Assembly (NCBI GenBank): GCA_016871395.1
Contig: VFYV01000013.1
Span: 1 to 58,784 of the forward strand
Length of the DNA stretch: 58,784 nucleotides
From: Actinomycetota bacterium
GTDB lineage: Bacteria; Actinomycetota; Acidimicrobiia; Acidimicrobiales; Ilumatobacteraceae
Reading direction: 5' to 3'
The position numbers and the translations under genes are program-made. Every line of letters starts with the position of its first letter. Position 1 is the stretch's first letter. The notes beneath the pieces were generated by a model. The model was given only the letters and a program-made list of their open reading frames with translations, had not been told where the DNA came from and did not search any database. Shown in pieces: positions 43,327 through 51,076 of this stretch.

Positions 43327-43962
43327 GTGTCGATCGAAACCATGACCCTCACCACGATCGACGGCGTGAACATCGAGGCCGATATCGCCACCGCCGTCGT
43401 CGATCGACCGATTCGGGGTGGTGTCGTTCTGGCTCATCCCCACCCCCTCTACGGGGGCGACCGCTTCAACCCCGTGGTCGACACCCTCTTTCGGGAACTC
43501 CCGGCGAGTGGCTTCCATGTCCTCCGCTTCGACTTTCGTGGTGCCGGTGGCAGTGCCGGCCGACACGACGAGGGGGTTTGCGAGCGACTCGACGTGGCGG
43601 CCGCCATCGATTTTCTCGCCCCCTTCAACGATGACATCTGGGTGGTCGGGTATTCGTTCGGCTCGATCGTCGCGATGAACGTCGTGGAACCCCGGGTGTC
43701 GGGCTGGATCGCCATCGCCCCGCCTCTGACCGAGGACTCATCCGTGCTGGCCGGCCACGACCCCCGACCCAAGTGGTTGTTGGTGCCCGAGCACGACCAA
43801 TTCTGTCCTGCGCCCCGAGTCCGCGAACGATCCCGTGCCTGGCTCTCGACGACGATCATCGATGTGGTCGGCACCGACCATTTCCTGCCGGGCCGGGTGA
43901 ACGCCGTCGCCGAGCGAGTGGCCGTTCTCCTCGAGGGGTTCAGCTCTTCAGAGCCGCTGTGA
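43327..43962 (+). CDS. Alpha/beta hydrolase
   Basis: 211 residues from GTG 43327. The HPHPLYGG block after strand 3, nucleophile elbow GYSFGS (Ser110) and a C-terminal GTDHFLPG His complete the triad, matching the dienelactone hydrolase/YqiA-like small hydrolases. It probably acts on a cytoplasmic ester or thioester. The long open frame to the left overlaps the GroES-like gene and is rejected in favour of the leaderless start. Its end overlaps the convergent aldo/keto reductase by 23 bp. Confidence 0.85.
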   Translation: MSIETMTLTTIDGVNIEADIATAVVDRPIRGGVVLAHPHPLYGGDRFNPVVDTLFRELPASGFHVLRFDFRGAGGSAGRHDEGVCERLDVAAAIDFLAPFNDDIWVVGYSFGSIVAMNVVEPRVSGWIAIAPPLTEDSSVLAGHDPRPKWLLVPEHDQFCPAPRVRERSRAWLSTTIIDVVGTDHFLPGRVNAVAERVAVLLEGFSSSEPL

Positions 43963-44941
43963 TCTCGGCCATCACGTCGGGGGTCAACGCGTCGATCACT
44001 TCGAGGGCACCGAAGTTCTCCGTTACCTGAGAGGCCTTGCTGGCACCGGTGATGACCGTCGACACGTTCGGGTTCCTCGTGCACCAGGCCAACGACATCT
44101 GCGCCAACGTGCACCCCAGTCGATCGGCGATGGGAATCAACCGCTTCACCTTCTCCCGAGTGGCCGCACTGGTGAGGCGCTCGGCCAGCCACGTGTAGCC
44201 GGGCAGGGCGGCGCGCGAGTCGGTCGGGACTCCGTCCATGTACTTGCCCGTCAACACGCCCGACGCCAGCGGGCTCCAGATGGTCGTACCGAGTCCGATG
44301 TCCTCGTACAAGCGCTTGTACTCCACCTCGACCCGACGGCGTTCCAGCATGTTGTACTGCGGTTGCTCCATGACGGGCTTGTGGAGGTGGTGTCGCTCGG
44401 CGATGTCCCACGCGGCGCGAATCTCGTCCGCGGTCCACTCGCTGGTCCCCCAATAGAGCACCTTGCCGCGGTCCACGAGGTCGCTCATCGCCCACACCGT
44501 CTCCTCGAGGGGGGTCTGGGGATCGGCGCGGTGACAGAACAACAGGTCGACGAAATCGACCTGTAATCGATCGAGACAACCCTCGATCGAGTGGTGCAGA
44601 TACTTACGGTTCAAGGTGTTGTTCATGTTGGGCACGTTGCGGTCGACGCCCCAGAAGACCTTGGTCGACAACACGTAATCCTGACGACGCCAACCGAGAT
44701 CCGCGATCACCCGACCCATGATGGCTTCGCTCTCGCCACCGGCGTAGGCCTCGGCGTTGTCGAAGAAATTGCACCCGGCGTTCCACGCGTTCTCCATGCA
44801 CTCGCGAGCGGTGTCGTCCTTCAACTGGGTATCGAAGGTCACCCAGCTCCCGAACGACAACACCGACACCCTCAAGCCACTGCGACCGAGGCGTCGGTAC
44901 TCCATCTTGGGATTGGGTGTGAATCTGGCCGTCGTGGTCAT
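43940..44941 (-). CDS. Aldo/keto reductase (potassium-channel beta subunit / YghZ-like)
   Basis: 333 residues with the AKR barrel signatures: [18 protein letters not shown] (catalytic Asp, Tyr), STKVFWG (Lys), DLLFCHRAD (His), [21 protein letters not shown] and the cofactor loop [15 protein letters not shown]. It reduces an aldehyde or ketone with NADPH. Sequence layout fits the AKR6/AKR14 group. Start from TAACGT (44948-44953) 6 nt before ATG. Confidence 0.93.
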   Translation of the reverse strand: MTTTARFTPNPKMEYRRLGRSGLRVSVLSFGSWVTFDTQLKDDTARECMENAWNAGCNFFDNAEAYAGGESEAIMGRVIADLGWRRQDYVLSTKVFWGVDRNVPNMNNTLNRKYLHHSIEGCLDRLQVDFVDLLFCHRADPQTPLEETVWAMSDLVDRGKVLYWGTSEWTADEIRAAWDIAERHHLHKPVMEQPQYNMLERRRVEVEYKRLYEDIGLGTTIWSPLASGVLTGKYMDGVPTDSRAALPGYTWLAERLTSAATREKVKRLIPIADRLGCTLAQMSLAWCTRNPNVSTVITGASKASQVTENFGALEVIDALTPDVMAEITAALKS

Positions 44942-44947
44942 GCTCGG

Positions 44948-44953
44948 ACGTTA
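44948..44953 (-). promoter_or_regulatory. TAACGT leaderless -10 element
   Basis: Minus-strand TAACGT ends 6 nt before ATG 44941 of the aldo/keto reductase. Confidence 0.55.
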
Positions 44954-45091
44954 CGCCACCGGAGGTTTCTGAGAGACAACGAGACGCCTGGTGACCGTCG
45001 GCCCCCCTTGTGCGACATCGCCGGCTCATGATCACGCCAGGTCACCCCGACCGTCCCGGGCGACGCCCGTCGAGTATCGCGTTACTCGCTC

Positions 45092-45862
45092 TCACCCGAC
45101 CGGGCGGACGATGACACCGGCGTTGGCCATGGCCTCCTTGGTCTCGGCGATGGTGAACTCCCGAAAGTGGAAGATCGACGCGGCCAGAACCGCGTCGGCC
45201 CCACCGACCGTGACGCCCTCCACCATGTGGCGCAGCGTGCCCACACCTCCCGAGGCGATCACCGGTACCCCCACCGCATCGCAGACCCGGCGCGTGAGAT
45301 CCAAATCGAAACCTTCCTTGGTGCCGTCACGATCCATGGAGGTGAGCAGAATCTCGCCGGCTCCGAGAGCGGTGGCCCGCTCGGCCCATGCCACCACGTC
45401 GAGACCCGTTGGGGTGCGACCCCCGTGGAGGTACACCTCGAAACGGTTCGGGAAGTCGATTCGCCGCTTGGCGTCGATGGCACACACCACACACTGACTC
45501 CCGAATTCCGTTGCGATGGCGGTGATCAGTTCGGGATCTTGGACCGCCGACGTGTTCACACTCACTTTGTCCGCACCGGCGCGCAGCATCCGCCGGGCGT
45601 CGTCCACCGCCCGAATACCGCCACCGACGGTGAACGGAATGAAGACCTGCTCAGCGGCGCGCGACACCATGTCGACCATGGTCTCGCGACCATCGCTGCT
45701 GGCGGTGATGTCGAGGAACACCAACTCATCAGCACCCTCGGCGTCGTAGCGGGCCGCCAACTCCACCGGATCTCCGGCATCGCGCAGATCGACGAAGTTG
45801 GTTCCTTTCACGACGCGCCCGTCGGTGACGTCGAGACACGGAATGACCCGAGCGACCTTCAC
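45092..45862 (-). CDS. hisF: Imidazole glycerol phosphate synthase, cyclase subunit
   Basis: 256 residues. [17 protein letters not shown] carries catalytic Asp11 ([10 protein letters not shown]), [23 protein letters not shown] and [12 protein letters not shown]-like blocks are intact, and the second catalytic Asp lies in [11 protein letters not shown]. Forms the IGP synthase with HisH, using ammonia channelled through the barrel. Overlaps hisA by 4 bp (ATGA). Last gene of the his operon; 230 bp separate it from the aldo/keto reductase start. Confidence 0.96.
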   Translation of the reverse strand: MKVARVIPCLDVTDGRVVKGTNFVDLRDAGDPVELAARYDAEGADELVFLDITASSDGRETMVDMVSRAAEQVFIPFTVGGGIRAVDDARRMLRAGADKVSVNTSAVQDPELITAIATEFGSQCVVCAIDAKRRIDFPNRFEVYLHGGRTPTGLDVVAWAERATALGAGEILLTSMDRDGTKEGFDLDLTRRVCDAVGVPVIASGGVGTLRHMVEGVTVGGADAVLAASIFHFREFTIAETKEAMANAGVIVRPVG

Positions 45863-46584
45863 GCGCCACCTCGCAAGGCATCCACGGCTTCGCGCACGCT
45901 GAAACGACCCTCGTACAACGCCCGTCCGGTGATGACGCCCCCCAGTCCGTCGATACGAGACAGGGCCAGCACGTCGTCGATCGACGACACGCCACCGCTG
46001 GCGATGACCGGTATCGGAGTGGACGACACGGCCATGGCCAGCCCCTCCAGGTCGGGGCCATCGAGCATGCCATCTCGAGCGATATCGGTGATGACGAAGG
46101 CCCGTGCGGTCGGGAACCAGCCGAGAGCCTCGACGAGATTCACTCCCGACGACTTGGTCCAGCCATGCACGGCCACCTCTCCCCGTCGATGGTCGAGTCC
46201 GACGGCCACATCGACCACCCGTGACACCGCCACGACCAATTCGCGATCAGCCATGGCGGCCGAGCCCATCACCACGCGTGACACCCCGGCGCGGGCCAAT
46301 TCCTCGGCGTCGGCGACGCAGCGCACACCACCACCAGTCTGCAGATTGGCGTGTCCCGCCAAGTCGGCCGCCACCCGCGCGATGATCGGACGATTCACCG
46401 CCTCGCCGGTGCGCGCGGCGTCGAGGTCGACGATGTGCACCCACAGCGCGCCCGCCTCGACGAACGAACGCGCGATCGCCACCGGGTCGTCGCCGTAGAC
46501 CGTCTCGCGCGCGTAGTCGCCTTGGGCCAGACGCACGACCTTGCCGCCTCGCAAATCGATGGCCGGATACAAGTCGACGCTCAC
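45859..46584 (-). CDS. hisA: Phosphoribosylformimino-5-aminoimidazole carboxamide ribotide isomerase
   Basis: 241 residues from GTG 46584, overlapping the hisH stop (GTGA). [20 protein letters not shown] with catalytic Asp, [25 protein letters not shown] and [19 protein letters not shown] with the second Asp. In some actinobacteria this enzyme also does the TrpF reaction (PriA); no trpF is seen in this window, so dual function is possible but untested. Confidence 0.95.
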   Translation of the reverse strand: MSVDLYPAIDLRGGKVVRLAQGDYARETVYGDDPVAIARSFVEAGALWVHIVDLDAARTGEAVNRPIIARVAADLAGHANLQTGGGVRCVADAEELARAGVSRVVMGSAAMADRELVVAVSRVVDVAVGLDHRRGEVAVHGWTKSSGVNLVEALGWFPTARAFVITDIARDGMLDGPDLEGLAMAVSSTPIPVIASGGVSSIDDVLALSRIDGLGGVITGRALYEGRFSVREAVDALRGGA

Positions 46585-47216
46585 GACCGCACTCCGTCGA
46601 CGAAATTTCGCAACATGGCCAAACCGCTCGCACCGGACTTCTCCGGGTGGAACTGGGTGGCGATCACGTTCCCGTGTCGGAACACGGCATTCAGCGTGGA
46701 CCCGTACTCGCAGGTGGCCACCACGTCGCTCTCGTCGCGGGGGACTCCGTGAAGGGAATGGACGAAATACACCCACGGACCGCCTGCGGCATCGGCGATC
46801 TCGGTCCCCACGAGCAGCGGATCCGGCCGCGAGATGTGCAGACGATTCCACTGCATCTGCGGGCGTTTCACCCCGGCGGGGATCCACCGCACCGAGCCTG
46901 GAATCACCCCGAGCCCACGTGCCGCGGGATTCTCCTCGCTGTCATCGAACAACATCTGCATACCCACGCAGATGCCGAGGAAGGGCCTCCCCGACTCCAC
47001 GATGTCGTGTATCACGCCCTCGAGGCCGGCTCCCCGCAGAGCATCCATGCACGCGCCGAAGGCGCCCACGCCCGGAAGCACGACGGCGTCGGCGTCGGCA
47101 ACCACGGCACCATCTCGAGTCAGACGGGCATCGGCGCCGACTCTCTGCAATGCCTTTTCCGCCGAGCGCAGATTGCCGATGCCGTAATCGAGTACGGCGA
47201 TGAGCGGTGCCGTCAC
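46581..47216 (-). CDS. hisH: Imidazole glycerol phosphate synthase, glutaminase subunit
   Basis: 211 residues from GTG 47216, 13 nt after the hisB stop. A class I glutamine amidotransferase with nucleophile Cys in FLGICVGMQMLF and the His/Glu pair in QFHPEKSG, plus the N-terminal VLDYGIGNLRS. Supplies ammonia to HisF. A GTG 8 codons earlier would overlap hisB. Confidence 0.94.
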   Translation of the reverse strand: MTAPLIAVLDYGIGNLRSAEKALQRVGADARLTRDGAVVADADAVVLPGVGAFGACMDALRGAGLEGVIHDIVESGRPFLGICVGMQMLFDDSEENPAARGLGVIPGSVRWIPAGVKRPQMQWNRLHISRPDPLLVGTEIADAAGGPWVYFVHSLHGVPRDESDVVATCEYGSTLNAVFRHGNVIATQFHPEKSGASGLAMLRNFVDGVRS

Positions 47217-47229
47217 GGGTCGACCATCG

Positions 47230-47820
47230 TCACAGGACACCTTTCGTGGACGGCACGCCGCCGCCCTCGATTCGCACCGCGTCACGCAGACAGCGGCCGA
47301 GGCCCTTGAACACGGCTTCCACGATGTGATGAACGTTGCTGCCGTGCTTCAACGTGACGTGAAGGGTGACTCGGGCGGCGGTGGCGAAGGACGACACCGC
47401 GTGCTCGGCCAACTGTGGATCGAACGGCGGGTTGCCGAGCGGTAGACACTCGGGCATGGTGACGTCCCAGACCACGAATGGTCGCCCCGACAGATCGAGA
47501 GCGATCTCGACCAACGCCTCGTCCAACGGATAAAGACCACTGGCGAATCGACGGACCCCGGCCTTGTCGCCCAGGGCTTCGCGCACCGCCTCGCCGAGAG
47601 CGATGGCCACGTCCTCGACCGTGTGATGGGTATCGATATGAATGTCACCCTTGGCGTCGATGTTCAGGTCGAATCCCGCGTGCTTACCGACTTGGGACAA
47701 CATGTGGTCGTAGAACGGGATCCCCGTGGACACTTCGGTGCGACCCGAGCCATCGAGGTCGACGGACAACTCGATGTTGGTCTCAGCGGTGACGCGCTGA
47801 CGTACGGACGTGCGATTCAT
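47230..47820 (-). CDS. hisB: Imidazoleglycerol-phosphate dehydratase
   Basis: 196 residues, monofunctional. The manganese-binding His motifs DTHHTVEDVAIALGEA and NVHHIVEAVFKGLGRCLRDAV are present, with PFYDHMLSQVGKHAGFDL. Sixth step of histidine synthesis. ATG 47820 overlaps the hisC stop. Confidence 0.96.
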   Translation of the reverse strand: MNRTSVRQRVTAETNIELSVDLDGSGRTEVSTGIPFYDHMLSQVGKHAGFDLNIDAKGDIHIDTHHTVEDVAIALGEAVREALGDKAGVRRFASGLYPLDEALVEIALDLSGRPFVVWDVTMPECLPLGNPPFDPQLAEHAVSSFATAARVTLHVTLKHGSNVHHIVEAVFKGLGRCLRDAVRIEGGGVPSTKGVL

Positions 47821-48878
47821 GACAAGACCTCCGTGATGGCGGACAAGAAACGGTCATCTTCGGCCGGGGTGCCGATGGTGACGCGAAGGCAATCGTCCAA
47901 GCGGGGCCAACTGGAACAATCACGAATGAGGACGCTGTGATCGAGCAAACCCTGCCAAACCGCGCGACCTCCCATGTTGCGGGGACGGAACAGAACGAAG
48001 TTCGCCCCGCTGTCGAAGACGTCCAGTTCGAGAACCCGCAGTGCCGACATCACGCGCTCGCGCTCTGCGACGATCGCACGCACGCGTTCGTTCATCTCGT
48101 CGAGGAATCGCACGGCCAGGGTGCCGGCGATCTGCTTGACGGTATCCAGGTGGTACGGCAACACGACCTTGTCGAGTTCGGCCACCAACCATCGCGGACC
48201 CACCAGGTAGCCCAATCGTGACGCCGCCATGCTCCACGTCTTGGAGAAGGTTCGCGACACCACCAGCGGCGTCTTTTCGTCGATCAGGCCGACAGCGGAC
48301 CAACCGGCGAATTGTCCGTACGCCTCGTCGACCACGAGAAGTCCGGGCGCCAAAGCGAGCACGTCGCGAACCACCGACGGTGCATCAACTCCCCCGGTTG
48401 GGTTGTTCGGCGAGCACAGGAACGTGACGTGCGGTCGCGACTGCGAGACGACGCGCCGCACCTCGCTCATGTCGATGCTGAAATCGGCGGCGCGCTCGCC
48501 CTCGACCACCGTGGCCCCGGTGATGCGGGCGATGTGCCCGTGCAGTTGATAGGTGGGCTCGAACGTGGCCACGGTACGACCCGGTCCGGCGAAAGTGAGC
48601 AGAACTGTTTGCAACACCTCGTTGCTTCCATTGGCGACGAAGATCTGATCAGGTCCGACTCCGTGGAGCGCTCCGATCGCGGTACGCAGGGTGGTGGCCG
48701 CACGATCCGGGTAGCGATTCCAATCGATGCGCGACATCTCGACCGCCAGCGCCTCACGAAAGGCCATCGGGGGTCCGACCGGGGCCTCGTTGGTGTTCAA
48801 GCGAACGTCGACGGTGACCTGAGGCGAGTGGTAGCCCTCGAGTGTGGATAGGTCGTCACGAACGGGCACACGGGTCAC
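47817..48878 (-). CDS. hisC: Histidinol-phosphate aminotransferase
   Basis: 353 residues. RLNTNEAPVGPP, NGSNEVLQTVL, FLCSPNNPTGG, VVDEAYGQF and PLP Lys in SRTFSKTWSMAASRLGYLVG. Seventh step of histidine synthesis; first gene of the hisCBHAF operon. hisD, hisG and hisE are outside the window. GTG 48878 is set by TAGCCT 8 nt upstream. Confidence 0.95.
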   Translation of the reverse strand: MTRVPVRDDLSTLEGYHSPQVTVDVRLNTNEAPVGPPMAFREALAVEMSRIDWNRYPDRAATTLRTAIGALHGVGPDQIFVANGSNEVLQTVLLTFAGPGRTVATFEPTYQLHGHIARITGATVVEGERAADFSIDMSEVRRVVSQSRPHVTFLCSPNNPTGGVDAPSVVRDVLALAPGLLVVDEAYGQFAGWSAVGLIDEKTPLVVSRTFSKTWSMAASRLGYLVGPRWLVAELDKVVLPYHLDTVKQIAGTLAVRFLDEMNERVRAIVAERERVMSALRVLELDVFDSGANFVLFRPRNMGGRAVWQGLLDHSVLIRDCSSWPRLDDCLRVTIGTPAEDDRFLSAITEVLS

Positions 48879-48886
48879 GACTCATG

Positions 48887-48892
48887 AGGCTA
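48887..48892 (-). promoter_or_regulatory. TAGCCT leaderless -10 element of the his operon
   Basis: Minus-strand TAGCCT ends 8 nt before GTG 48878 of hisC; probable promoter for hisC-hisB-hisH-hisA-hisF. Confidence 0.5.
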
Positions 48893-48962
48893 CCGAACCC
48901 GTCGGAGCCGACCCGGTGGGTTTTCGCCCACAACCCATGGGCGTTCGACACCCGACTCGCCA

Positions 48963-48968
48963 TAGGGT
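48963..48968 (+). promoter_or_regulatory. TAGGGT leaderless -10 element
   Basis: TAGGGT ends 6 nt before ATG 48975 of the 68-residue protein. Confidence 0.55.
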
Positions 48969-48974
48969 GACGGG

Positions 48975-49181
48975 ATGGGTAATCCGGACCTCTCAGCCAT
49001 CGCGGCCGAACTCGCCGTGATGGCCGAGGGAACGTCGCGTTATCAGGAGCGGGTGGCTGAACTGCGCACGCGGGGACTGGATGAACGCCACGACGACGTG
49101 GTGTCGGCCATTCACGAGGCCGAGCGGGCCCTGCACACCGCTCAGCGCGCCCTCATGCGGGCACACCGTATCGCCGGTTGA
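48975..49181 (+). CDS. Small helical protein of unknown function
   Basis: 68 residues, almost wholly predicted helix (AELAVMAEGTSRYQERVAEL, DVVSAIHEAERALHTAQRAL), suggesting a two-helix hairpin or coiled coil. No cysteines or membrane segment. The leaderless promoter and high third-position GC support it as a real gene. Converges with nth, leaving 9 bp. Confidence 0.6.
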   Translation: MGNPDLSAIAAELAVMAEGTSRYQERVAELRTRGLDERHDDVVSAIHEAERALHTAQRALMRAHRIAG

Positions 49182-49190
49182 GTCAGCCGA

Positions 49191-50108
49191 CTATTTCTTC
49201 TTCGCCGCAACTTTCCTCGCCGCAACTTTCCTCGCCGCAACCTTCTTCGCCGCAACCTTCTTCGCCGCAACTTTCTTCGCCGCAACCTTCGTCGCCGCAA
49301 CCTTCTTCGCCGCAACCTTCTTCGCCGCAACCTTCTTCGCCGCAACCTTCTTCGCCGCAACCTTCTTCGCCGCAACCTTCTTCGCCGCAACCTTCTTCGG
49401 GACCGGGTTCCGCGACGGCCGCCTCGTCGTGGGTGCGGTCACCGGGACACCCGCCGACGGACAGATGTCGGCCATCACACATTCATCACACTTTGGCTTG
49501 CGGGCATCGCACACCCGACGACCGTGCAGGATGAGTCGCAGGCTGAATGAGCCCCATTGCGAGCCCGGTAGATACTCGTTCAGTTGCAACTCGACCTTCA
49601 CCGGATCCTCGTGCTCGGTCAACCCGAGTCGACGCGACAGTCGTCCCACGTGGGTATCGACGGGCAGTCCCGGCAGGTCGAACACCACACTGCGAACCAC
49701 GTTGCCGGTCTTGCGCCCCACACCGGGAAGCGTGACGAGATCTTCCAGGTCGCGAGGAACCTCACCATCGAATCGCTGGATCAACGCCGTGGCCATACCC
49801 ACCAGGTTCCTCGCCTTGCTGCCGTAGAAACCGGTCGAGCGAATGATGCCCTCCAACTCACCCACGTCGGCGGCTGACAACGACCATGGGTCGGGGTAGC
49901 GAGCGAACAATGCCGGTGTCACCATGTTCACCCGAGCGTCCGTGCACTGAGCCGACAAGATGGTGGCCGACAACAATTCGAAAGCGTTGCGATGCTCGAG
50001 CTCGCAGATCACCTCGGGGAACGACACCGCCAAGCGACGCGCCACCTCGACGGTCTGAGTCTTCGGATCGATCACTGCCGAGACCCTGCCACTCTTTTCG
50101 ACCATCAT
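49191..50108 (-). CDS. nth: Endonuclease III with a lysine-rich histone-like C-terminal tail
   Basis: 305 residues from ATG 50108. The HhH-GPD core has catalytic Lys133 (LPGVGRKTGNVV) and Asp151 (PVDTHVGRLS); the [4Fe-4S] loop uses Cys200, Cys207, Cys210 and Cys216 with family spacing. It removes oxidised pyrimidines from DNA. Residues 239-305 are a tail of thirteen KVAAK-type pentapeptides, encoded by a 15-bp tandem repeat, resembling the KAAAK-rich tails of mycobacterial HupB and linker histone H1. Typical Nth ends near residue 220-250. Divergent from mshD; start set by TACTCT 6 nt upstream. Confidence 0.95.
   Translation of the reverse strand: MMVEKSGRVSAVIDPKTQTVEVARRLAVSFPEVICELEHRNAFELLSATILSAQCTDARVNMVTPALFARYPDPWSLSAADVGELEGIIRSTGFYGSKARNLVGMATALIQRFDGEVPRDLEDLVTLPGVGRKTGNVVRSVVFDLPGLPVDTHVGRLSRRLGLTEHEDPVKVELQLNEYLPGSQWGSFSLRLILHGRRVCDARKPKCDECVMADICPSAGVPVTAPTTRRPSRNPVPKKVAAKKVAAKKVAAKKVAAKKVAAKKVAAKKVAATKVAAKKVAAKKVAAKKVAARKVAARKVAAKKK
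49198..49398. repeat. 15-bp tandem repeat, 13 units, within nth
   Basis: Unit TTCTTCGCCGCAACC (plus strand) repeated 13 times with single-base changes, each encoding KVAAK/T/R on the minus strand. In-frame, so copy-number change keeps the reading frame. Confidence 0.97.
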
Positions 50109-50114
50109 CTTTCG

Positions 50115-50134
50115 AGAGTAGCCAGCGGTAGCAT
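50115..50134. promoter_or_regulatory. Back-to-back leaderless promoters of nth and mshD
   Basis: Minus-strand TACTCT (50115-50120) ends 6 nt before ATG 50108 of nth; plus-strand TAGCAT (50129-50134) ends 6 nt before ATG 50141 of mshD. Only 8 bp separate the two -10 elements, so one polymerase would hinder the other. Confidence 0.6.
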
Positions 50135-50140
50135 GGGACA

Positions 50141-51076
50141 ATGCGGGTTCTCGACATCAAGCGTCAAATGGGCCCCACTGACGTGCAAATCGTCCAGGAA
50201 TTGTTGAACACTGTCGAACGCGCCGATGGGCATCGTCCCCTCTCCGATCACCTGTGGCTCGACCTCGTCGATGGTGGCCACGAGGGCTTCGCCGGTCTGG
50301 TGGCCTGGGAGCCGGGACACGAACACCTTGTCGCCTACGCCCAAATCAGCAAGGGCAACGAGTCGCACTCGATCGAATTGGTCGTTCACCCCCATCACCG
50401 CTACGAGATGCATCTCATCGGACCTGAATTGTTGTCGGCCGCCCTCTCCGAGGTGGCCCGCAACGGCGGCGGTCCCGTCCACTGGTGGGTCTTCGAACCC
50501 ACCAAGGGGCACGAGCAGGTGGCCTCTGGGGTCGGACTGACCCCCGGACGCACGCTCCATCAGATGCGTCGCTCGCTTCCACTGTCATCGGCCGAGGCCG
50601 CCGAGGCACTGCTGGTGCGAACGTTCGTCGAAAGTGTCGACGATCGAGAGTGGCTGGAACTGAACAACCGAGCCTTCGCCCATCACCCCGAGCAGGGCGG
50701 TTGGGATGGGGCCGCCTTGAGCGCTCGCATGGCCCAACCGTGGTTCGAGCCAGAGGGATTCGTCATCCACGAGATCGATGGCCAGATGGCTGGCTTCTGT
50801 TGGACCAAGGTGCACCGTGACATGGATCCGATGTTGGGGGAGATCTACGTGGTCGCCGTGGACCCCGCTCACGTCGGACACGGACTGGGTCGCTCGATGG
50901 TGGTATCCGGATTGGTGAATCTCGCCGAGCGCGGCGTCACCACCGCCATGCTCTTCGTCGATGCCGACAACGAGGCCGCCATGCGCTTGTACGGCAAACT
51001 CGGATTCCGCATTCATCGAACGGACCGGGCATTCGTCGGCAACGTCGGTAAGAATCGAATCGAAAGTTCCCGATGA
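50141..51076 (+). CDS. mshD: Mycothiol synthase (acetyl-CoA:Cys-GlcN-Ins acetyltransferase)
   Basis: 311 residues with two GNAT domains. The active C-terminal one shows LNNRAFAHHPEQGGW, WFEPEGFVIHEIDGQMAGFCWTKVH, GEIYVVAVDPAHVGHGLGRSMV (acetyl-CoA loop) and FVDADNEAAMRLYGKLGF, the MshD signature. It makes the final acetylation of mycothiol, the actinobacterial low-molecular-weight thiol. Its stop overlaps the start of the M3 peptidase gene (ATGA). Confidence 0.93.
   Translation: MRVLDIKRQMGPTDVQIVQELLNTVERADGHRPLSDHLWLDLVDGGHEGFAGLVAWEPGHEHLVAYAQISKGNESHSIELVVHPHHRYEMHLIGPELLSAALSEVARNGGGPVHWWVFEPTKGHEQVASGVGLTPGRTLHQMRRSLPLSSAEAAEALLVRTFVESVDDREWLELNNRAFAHHPEQGGWDGAALSARMAQPWFEPEGFVIHEIDGQMAGFCWTKVHRDMDPMLGEIYVVAVDPAHVGHGLGRSMVVSGLVNLAERGVTTAMLFVDADNEAAMRLYGKLGFRIHRTDRAFVGNVGKNRIESSR

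Noticed and set aside
44954-45091. Possible tRNA or small RNA between hisF and the aldo/keto reductase
   Set aside because: No cloverleaf, no T-loop (GGTTCRANYCC) and no conserved hairpin pair was found.
49198-49398. Possible CRISPR array or minisatellite
   Set aside because: The 15-bp units are contiguous without spacers and lie in frame in nth, encoding a lysine-rich tail.
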